Below are positions 56,201 to 64,000 of a DNA stretch of 64,000 nt, one piece after another (the stretch's first letter is position 1; the number at the start of each line of letters is the position of its first letter). The position numbers and the translations under genes are program-made. This DNA is from Arenicola marina (taxonomy: Eukaryota > Annelida > Polychaeta > Arenicolidae), in contig OZ025253.1 in NCBI GenBank assembly GCA_964019135.1, positions 35,452,548-35,516,547 of the forward strand. Direction: 5' to 3'. A model generated the notes under the pieces. The model searched no databases. It saw nothing but the letters and a program-made list of their open reading frames with translations, and was not told the origin of the DNA.

Positions 56201-59200
56201 TTGGAACGATATCCCATCCACATCCACACGAAATCCCTTCTTTATCGACACGAGATCCCCTCCTCATCCAATCGAGATCCCTTTATTATTGACGCGAGAT
56301 CCCCCTCTTATCGACACGGGATCCCTTCTTTATTGACACCAGATCCCCTCCTCATCGACACGAGATATCCGCCTCGTCGACACCAGATCCCCTCCTTATC
56401 GACACGAGATCCCTTCTTTATTGACACCAGATCCCCTCCTCATCGACACGAGATATCCGCCTCGTCGACACCAGATCCCCTCCTTATCGACACGAGATCC
56501 CCTGCTTATCGACACAAGATCCCTTCTTTATTGGCACGATATCCCATCCACATCCACACGAAATCCCTTCTTTATCGACACGAGATCCCCTCCTCATCCA
56601 CTCGAGATCCCTTTATTATAGACGCGAGATCCCCTTCTTATCGACACGAGATCCCTTCTTTATTGACGCGAGATCCCCTCCTTATCGACACGAGATGCCA
56701 TCCTCATCCACACGAGATCCCTTCTTTATTGACGCAAGATCCCCTCCTTATCTACACGAGGTCCCCTCCTCATCGACGCAAGGTGCCCTCCTTATCGACA
56801 CGAGGTCCCCTCTTCATCCACGCGAGATCCCTTCTTATTGACGCGGGATCCCCTCCTTATCGACACGAGATCCCCTGCTTATCGACACGAGATCCTCTCC
56901 TCATCCACACGAGATCCCTTCTTTATTGACGCGAGATCCCATCCTTATCGACACGAGATCCCTTCCTCATCGACACGAGATCCCCTGCTTATCGACACGA
57001 GATCCCTTCTTTATTGGAACGATATCCCATCCACATCCACACGAAATCCCTTCTTTATCGACACGAGATCCCCTCCTCATCCAATCGAGATCCCTTTATT
57101 ATTGACGCGAGATCCCCCTCTTATCGACACGGGATCCCTTCTTTATTGACACCAGATCCCCTCCTCATCGACACGAGATATCCGCCTCGTCGACACCAGA
57201 TCCCCTCCTTATCGACACGAGATCCCTTTTTTATTGACACCAGATCCCCTCCTCATCGACACGAGATATCCGCCTCGTCGACACCAGATCCCCTCCTTAT
57301 CGACACGAGATCCCCTCCTTATCGACACAAGATCCCATCCTCATCGACACGAGATCCCCTCCTCATCGACACGAGATATCCGCCTCGTCGACACCAGATC
57401 CCCTCCTTATCGACACGAGATCCCTTCTTTATTGACATCAGATCCCCTCCTCATCGACACGAGATATCCGCCTCGTCGACACCAGATCCCCTCCTTATCG
57501 ACACAAGATCCCATCCTCATCGACACGAGATCCCTTCTTTATTGACACCAGATCCCCTCCTCATCGACACGAGATATCCGCCTCGTCGACACCAGATCCC
57601 CTCCTTATCGACACAAGATCCCATCCTCATCGACACGAGATCCCCTCCTCATCGACACGAGATCCCCTGCTTATCGACACGAGATCCCTTCTTTATTGGC
57701 ACGATATCCCATCCACATCCACACGAAATCCCTTCTTTATCGACACGAGATCCCCTCCTCATCCACTCGAGATCCCTTTATTATAGACGCGAGATCCCCT
57801 TCTTATCGACACGAGATCCCTTCTTTATTGACGCGAGATCCCCTCCTTATCGACACGAGATGCCATCCTCATCCACACGAGATCCCTTCTTTATTGACGC
57901 AAGATCCCCTCCTTATCTACACGAGGTCCCCTCCTCATCGACGCAAGGTGCCCTCCTTATCGACACGAGGTCCCCTCTTCATCCACGCGAGATCCCTTCT
58001 TATTGACGCGGGATCCCCTCCTTATCGACACGAGATCCCCTGCTTATCGACACGAGATCCTCTCCTCATCCACACGAGATTCCTTCTTTATTGACGCGAG
58101 ATCCCATCCTTATCGACACGAGATCCCTTCCTCATCGACACGAGATCCCCTGCTTATCGACACGAGATCCCTTCCTTATTGGAACGATATCCCATCCACA
58201 TCCACACGAAATCCCTTCTTTATCGACACGAGATCCCCTCCTCATCCAATCGAGATCCCTTTATTATTGACGCGAGATCCCCCTCTTATCGACACGGGAT
58301 CCCTTCTTTATTGACACCAGATCCCCTCCTCATCGACACGAGATATCCGCCTCGTCGACACCAGATCCCCTCCTTATCGACACGAGATCCCTTCTTTATT
58401 GACACCAGATCCCCTCCTCATCGACACGAGATATCCGCCTCGTCGACACCAGATCCCCTCCTTATCGACACGAGATCCCCTGCTTATCGACACAAGATCC
58501 CTTCTTTATTGGCACGATATCCCATCCACATCCACGCGAAATCCCTTCGTTATCGACACGAGATCCCCTCCTCATCCACTCGAGATCCCTTTATTATAGA
58601 CGCGAGATCCCCTTCTTATCGACACGAGATCCCTTCTTTACTGACGCGAGATCCCTTCCTTATCGACACGAGATGCCATCCTCATCCACACGAGATCCCT
58701 TCTTTATTGACGCAAGATCCCCTCCTTATCTACACGAGGTCCCCTCCTCATCGACGCAAGGTGCCCTCCTTATCGACACGAGGTCCCCTCTTCATCCACG
58801 CGAGATCCCTTCTTATTGACGCGGGATCCCCTCCTTATCGACACGAGATCCCCTGCTTATCGACACGAGATCCTCTCCTCATCCACACGAGATCCCTTCT
58901 TTATTGACGCGAGATCCCATCCTTATCGACACGAGATCCCTTCCTCATCGACACGAGATCCCCTGCTTATCGACACGAGATCCCTTCTTTATTGGAACGA
59001 TATCCCATCCACATCCACACGAAATCCCTTCTTTATCGACACGAGATCCCCTCCTCATCCAATCGAGATCCCTTTATTATTGACGCGAGATCCCCCTCTT
59101 ATCGACACGGGATCCCTTCTTTATTGACACCAGATCCCCTCCTCATCGACACGAGATATCCGCCTCGTCGACACCAGATCCCCTCCTTATCGACACGAGA

Positions 59201-61065
59201 TCCCTTCTTTATTGACACCAGATCCCCTCCTCATCGACACGAGATATCCGCCTCGTCGACACCAGATCCCCTCCTTATCGACACAAGATCCCCTCCTTAT
59301 CGACACAAGATCCCATCCTCATCGACACGAGATCCCTTCTTTATTGACACCAGATCCCCTCCTCATCGACACGAGATATCCGCCTCGTCGACACCAGATC
59401 CCCTCCTTATCGACACGAGATCCCCTCCTCATCGACACGTGATCCCATCCTTATCGACACGAGATCCACTCTTTATCAACACAAGATCCCCTCCTCATCG
59501 ACACGAGATCCCTTCTTTATTGACACCAGATCCCCTCCTCATCGCCACGAGATATCCGCCTCGTCGACACCAGAACCCCTCCTCATCGACACGAGATCCC
59601 TTCCTTGTCGACACAAGATCCCTTCCTCATCGACACGAGATCCCCTGCTTATCGACACGAGATCCCTTCTTTATTGGCACGATATCCCATCCACATCCAC
59701 ACGAAATCCCTTCTTCTTAATCGACACGAGATCCCCTCCTCATCCAATCGAGATCCCTTTATTATTGACGCGAGATCCCCCTCTTATCGACACGAGATCC
59801 CTTCTTTATTGACACCAGATCCCCTCCTCATCGACACGAGATATCCGCCTCGTCGACACCAGATCCCCTCCTTATCGACACGAGATCCCCTCCTCATCGA
59901 CACGTGATCCCATCCTTATCGACACGAGATCCCCTCTTTATCAACACCAGATCCCCTCCTCATCGACACGAGATCCCTTCTTTATTGACACCAGATCCCC
60001 TCCTCACCGACACGAGATATCCGCCTCGTCGACACCAGATCCCCTCTTTATCGACACGAGATCCCCTCCTTATTGACACCAGATCCCCTCCTCATCGACA
60101 CGAGATATCCGCCTCGTCGACACCAGATACCCTCCTTATCGACACGAGATCCCCTCCTCATCGACACCAGATCCCCTCCTTATCGACACGAGATCCCCTC
60201 CTCATCGACACGTGATCCCAACCTTATCGACACGAGATCCCTTCCTCATCGACACGAGATCCCTTCTTTATTGACACCAGATCCCCTCCTCATCGACACG
60301 AGATATCCGCCTCGTCGACACCAGAACCCCTCCTTATTGACACGAGATCCCCTCCTTGTCGACACCAGATCCCTTCCTCATCGACACGAGATCCCCTGCT
60401 TATCGACACGAGATCCCTTCTTCATTGGCACGATATCCCATCCACATCCACACGAAATCCCTTCTTTATCGACACGAGATCCCCTCCTCATCCAATCGAG
60501 ATCCCTTTATTATTGACGCGAGATCCCCCTCTTATCGACACGAGATCCCTTCTTTATTGACACCCGATCCCCTCCTCATCGACACGAGATATCCGCCTCG
60601 TCGACACCAGATCCCCTCCTTATCGACACGAGATCCCTTCTTTATTGACACCAGATCCCCTCCTCATCGACACGAGATATCCGCCTCGTCGACACGAGAT
60701 CCCCTCCTTATCGACACGAGATCCCCTCCTTATCGACACGAGATCCCCTCCTCATCGACACGTGATCCCATCCTTATCGACACGAGATCTCCTCTTTATC
60801 AACACCAGATCCCCTCCTCATCGACACGAGATTCCCTCCTCATCGACACGTGATTCCCTCCTCATCGACACTAGATTCCCTCCTCATCGACACGTGATTC
60901 CCTCCTTATCGACGCAAGATCCTCTTTTTAGACATGTGATCTCTTCCTTTTCGACTCAAGATCCCCTCCTTATCGACTCGAGATCCCTTCCTTATCAAGA
61001 AAATATCCTCTTTTCAGACGCAATATCCCTTCGTTATCGACACGAGCTCCCATCCTTATCGATGG
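47265..61065. repeat. 22-bp satellite array, about 630 units, with higher-order structure
   Basis: Basic unit starts GAGATCCCCTCC and ends TATCGACAC. Main variants have CTTCTTTATTGACGC, a GATATCCGCCTCGTCGACAC form, and a CAGATC start. The edges (47.27-49 kb and 60.85-61.06 kb) are more degenerate than the centre. A marked block containing TTGGAACGATATCCCATCC recurs at about 50877, 51690, 52965, 53778, 55651, 56205, 57014, 58179 and 58992; several of these are 813 or 2088 bp apart. A four-unit (88-bp) sub-repeat is common after 53.9 kb. The plus-strand consensus has no stop in any frame, giving spurious frames up to 422 codons. Confidence 0.97.
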
Positions 61066-61089
61066 CCAATGTCACAGCTTTGTTACATG

Positions 61090-61480
61090 CGAATGATAAT
61101 TCTTCATTTTAGTGTAATATGCATCATTTTATTAATTGGCTGGAAACTGTTCACATAGCCTTAGTATTGCGATCGATATGAGACAAAACGCGGTAGAATG
61201 TTTTGAAACGAAGATCCCTATAAAAGTGCTTTGTTGATGAAAGGGCTGCTTCCCTAACCCTGTCGCCTCTCGCTATCGTGTCGCCGCACTGCTAACCGTG
61301 TCACTGGCTAACCGTGACGCCGCTCGCTACCGGGTCGCCGCTTGCCAACCGTGTCAGCTCTCGCTAACCGCGTCGCGGCTCTGCTAACCGTACCGTCGCT
61401 GGCTAATGGTGTAGCCGCTCCGCAAACCTCTCTTCGCTCTCTACCCGAGTCGCCGCTGTACTAACCCGTGAACGACATAC
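61090..61480. repeat. Degenerate copy of the 19-bp minisatellite and its flank
   Basis: TTTAGTGTAATATGCATCAT and CTGTTCACATAG match 7956-8003. Units such as GTGTCGCCGC, GCTAACCGTGTC and CGCTCGCTA follow, much more diverged than at 8.0-8.5 kb. Confidence 0.75.
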
Positions 61481-61559
61481 AATCGCTCGCAATATCACAG
61501 ACTGGGTCAATTTTTCACTCATTCTATTTTCAAGGATGTCCTATTTTTTGCGAGAGGAT

Positions 61560-61860
61560 AATCAGATTTAATGGGTGTTTTCGATGATGTCTTATGTGTG
61601 AGCTGGCGGGTGTGATTGTACGGCCAACTTTAATGGGTGTTTTCGGTGATGTCCGGTGTGCTGACGGTTGTGGTGGCGTCATGAGCCAAAGACAAACATA
61701 GGGCCAATAGCAGTGCGTGTTCAAGTCAGGAAGGACCATACAGTGACAATGAGAGCTCGGCGATTAATTTAACTTGTATACAGTACGGAAAAAGTGTGGA
61801 CTAGTCAATTATCTGATATCCCTATATCCCCATAGCTAGTTGAATCACGTGTAATCACAA
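61560..61860. repeat. Flank shared with 30025-30300, with internal 62-bp duplication
   Basis: Same sequence as right of the mini-array at 30.0 kb. TTTAATGGGTGTTTTCG.TGA occurs twice (61567 and 61630) here but once there. Confidence 0.85.
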
Positions 61861-62360
61861 GATTAAGTATCATATATATGGGTTGTCATACCATTACCAA
61901 TCGCTAAGCCAGATAATATTATAGAGATGTTTACGTTTGCACATGCATTATGGGTGCAATAGGATTGATGATGATATGTCAGATTGAATTGAATTGATTT
62001 AGTACATTGAATTGAATTGCTTTAGTAGATTGCCGGATCAATAAGCCCTGTGGTGGTGACTAATAGCCAGCGTGACCGGGTGTGATCGGGCCTCACCCTG
62101 CTAGCCAGGACAGGGAGGGTGGAGGAGGGTAACGTAGGGAGCTCCGGTAGTCAGTCACGTTGTTAAGTGTTAGGTCATCAAAACTGCGCCACCGCCCGTC
62201 TCGAGCGGTTAGACAGCAGGGAACACTTCAATTTTTTTCAATAGTTGCACACGTCGCAACTGAAATAATGGTTCCGCCCAAGTTAACAAAATGCACAGCA
62301 GAGAGCGAACATACTAAAACAAAACTATTTACACGATCTGCATATGGCATTGCGTGCTGC
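61860..62360. repeat. Dispersed low-copy repeat, copy D
   Basis: Closely matches copy B (31340-31760): TTTACGTTTGCACATGCATT, GATATG.CAGATTGAATT, TAGATTGCCGG, GGGCCTCACCCTGCTAG and CGCCCAAG..AACGAAATGC-like. Confidence 0.8.
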
Positions 62361-62369
62361 GTGCTGAGA

Positions 62370-63030
62370 TAAACCCATCTCGCACGAGAAGCAATGCCAT
62401 ATGTATTTTCTCGCTCGAATAGAACTTCAAACGTCGCCATTAATTCAACACGGAGATCTAGCGATGACAATGATACTCACAACTGCACCTAAATATTTGG
62501 TCGAAATCATAACATTAACAGTGGCGCTCAATAGCACCTGCAACTAAGTGTTGCCCGCGACGTGTTTCCTTGGAGATATGACGTCATCAAAGTGATTACG
62601 CCTCTGCGGCAGAGATAGGTCTAACGAACATATTGTTTTAGGCAAAATGGTATCTATTTGTAAAAAGAACCTTTTGTTTTCGCAAATTGTGGCTGTATTT
62701 CTATAGTTGGAGTTCATATGATTGAGGTCTATAGCTATTAAGTTCGGTTGGTTTGTTGGAACTATTTATGTAAATATCAGTTACGCGCATTGACACAGCG
62801 GTAACCACTGAGTGACAAGATCTGTAACGTGAATGGTGGCAGCAAAACAACGCATGATTGGAAAACTAAAATGGGTCTTACACAGTAAGTTTCAGCGTCT
62901 AAGACGCCAAACTTCGCCACATAAACTAATTTGTCAAACTGTAACATAATATGATAAAATTTCAATTTCTGACACGTATACCGGGATGGGTTTTTCCCGG
63001 AACTGGTGTCAACATTGGCCACTGACAACA
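62370..63030. other. Non-coding DNA, no gene seen
   Basis: No supported feature; the frame starting near 62986 depends on a C homopolymer and is not annotated. Confidence 0.4.
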
Positions 63031-63034
63031 GAGT

Positions 63035-63190
63035 GCGAGAATTGGTCGAGTGTCCCTGTGGGGTCGCTTTTATGGGACCCAAAACACATGTTTTGCTCTT
63101 CTAAAAGGGCCATTCGGCTTAATGTACGTACATGGATTAATATTACAAATCAAGAGTATCAAGAGCTTTGGAAAAACCTAGGTAAAAACA
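63035..63190. repeat. Segment shared with 31760-31800 and 32170-32270
   Basis: TTGGTCGAGTGTCCC.GTGG, GTCGCTTTTA.GGGACCCA and CCATTCGGCTTAATGT recur in order. At 31.8 kb about 370 bp more lies between them. Confidence 0.75.
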
Positions 63191-63284
63191 TCCAAGAAAA
63201 CCAAAACTGCTCCCCCCCCCCATATCCAGCATATCTCGATCCCAACCTGAAACCGGCCCCCTGTCTAGATTTCATAGATCCGAC

Positions 63285-63313
63285 CTTGCCCCCCCCCCCC
63301 CCGCCCCCACCCG
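63285..63313. repeat. C homopolymer run
   Basis: CCCCCCCCCCCCCGCCCCC-type run; length likely unreliable. Confidence 0.75.
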
Positions 63314-63394
63314 GTTTCGGCGCAGGAATTCTGCCGCACCCCATATATAAGTGATGTCGGTTACCAAGTGGACAAGTGATTTTCAAGAGGTGAC

Positions 63395-63890
63395 AAGATA
63401 AGAAGTCTTTGGCGAGCACGACTGTAAGAGGCTTTGGCAGTCTTAACTAAGGTGGGTGGGGGGATCGGGCGGCTTAAAAGGGTCGTCTCTCGCTCAGCTG
63501 CCAAATATGTGCCTTGGTCGTTGGCAACCCGCCGCCTCGCCAACGAAAAGTGATACATAAACAAGTTTAACTGTGTTCCATCTTCGTAATCGATCAATAG
63601 CTCAAAACACAACACACTTACACGTTGGTTTTATATTAGTTCAGCACCAGCGCCTAGGAGGGGCACTTTATATCGCGCGGTCACTTAGAGAAAGGCTTGT
63701 CATGTAACACGTCTCCAAAAAAGACTGTTCCTTAAAACAACATATGACACTTCGCACTGTTAGTGAAGATAGATACCTGGTTGGTTGTGGGGTAGGCGGT
63801 CTGTGCGATGTGTGCCGATTGATCCGCACACGTCTGGTCGTTCTTCAATGTTAAGACAAACCGCTGTTTTAGAATAGGTCACGTATCACT
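63395..63890 (-). pseudogene. Exon-like repeat of an unrecognised family, copy D
   Basis: The minus strand has an acceptor-like CTCCTAG just above 63653. It encodes VLCFELLIDYEDGTQLNLF, then a frame change, then LARRRVANDQGTYLA. The donor position reads GCAG|CTGAGC, so the GT is lost. Flanking DNA matches 10100-10610 throughout. A dead copy. Confidence 0.55.
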
Positions 63891-64000
63891 TACGATTATG
63901 TTTCTATGACTTACGAGGATATTGATGCGACCTGTTGGGCCACTTCTACGACTTGTGGGGACCCTGCTGCGACATGTACCGGCACTGCTAAGACCTATAG
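63890..64000. repeat. Degenerate tandem repeat at the window edge
   Basis: Irregular units of about 21 bp built on CTACGACTTGTGGGGACC and CTGCTGCGACATGTACC. It continues beyond the window. Confidence 0.5.

Noticed and set aside
50064..58907. Many plus-strand frames of 100-422 codons between 47.3 and 61.1 kb
   Set aside because: They are readings of the 22-bp satellite in three phases; starts are arbitrary ATGs created by unit variants, and there is no splice or domain signal.
47265..61065. CRISPR array
   Set aside because: Units are contiguous without unique spacers, there are no cas genes, and the surroundings are clearly animal DNA.
62986..63354. Proline-rich 122-codon frame
   Set aside because: Its length depends on a C homopolymer and it overlaps a non-coding duplicated segment.

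Overview
This is a window of animal nuclear DNA, probably from an invertebrate. It has spliced genes with GT-AG introns, tRNA-derived SINE copies, a CR1/Jockey-type LINE, many minisatellites and a satellite array of about 14 kb. The gene families present (atypical soluble guanylate cyclase, a Mab-21/cGAS-like nucleotidyltransferase) and the short TTATC and TTGAA retroelement tails fit a lancelet, mollusc or other lophotrochozoan. I cannot choose between these from sequence alone.

Layout. (1) 0.37-2.98 kb holds the last four exons of a soluble guanylate cyclase gene on the + strand. A helix exon of the same type lies inverted between the first two, bracketed by a 13-bp inverted repeat. (2) 4.0-7.5 kb is a decayed, 5'-incomplete copy of a Mab-21/cGLR-type locus. 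(3) 12.7-39.9 kb is the better preserved locus. It has three copies of a first exon (13.6 and 15.5 kb on +, 27.6 kb on -), a second exon at 19.5 kb, a third at 21.5 kb, another possible 5' start at 35.19-35.57 kb, and an intact catalytic exon at 37.76-38.86 kb with a GS motif and three acidic residues. Every junction I could check in the main chain is phase 1. (4) 40.9-45.06 kb is a LINE with two zinc knuckles, an endonuclease and a reverse transcriptase. It is inactivated by in-frame stops and a YADD to YADG change. (5) 46.5-47.26 kb is a 28-bp minisatellite that abuts a 22-bp satellite of about 630 units (47.26-61.07 kb) with higher-order structure. (6) 61.1-64.0 kb contains low-copy repeats that recur at 8-10.6, 29.4-32.3 and 33.2-35 kb.

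Two themes dominate. First, a putative innate-immune nucleotidyltransferase locus has been repeatedly copied, inverted and broken, leaving several candidate 5' exons for one catalytic exon. Second, a paralogous segment at 29.95-32.3 kb carries only 3.2 units of the same 22-bp satellite with the same right-hand flank, so the window seems to hold both a short and a hugely expanded state of one array.

Limits: there is no transcript evidence. Exon joins rest on splice-site consensus, phase and paralogue comparison. All similarities were judged by eye.
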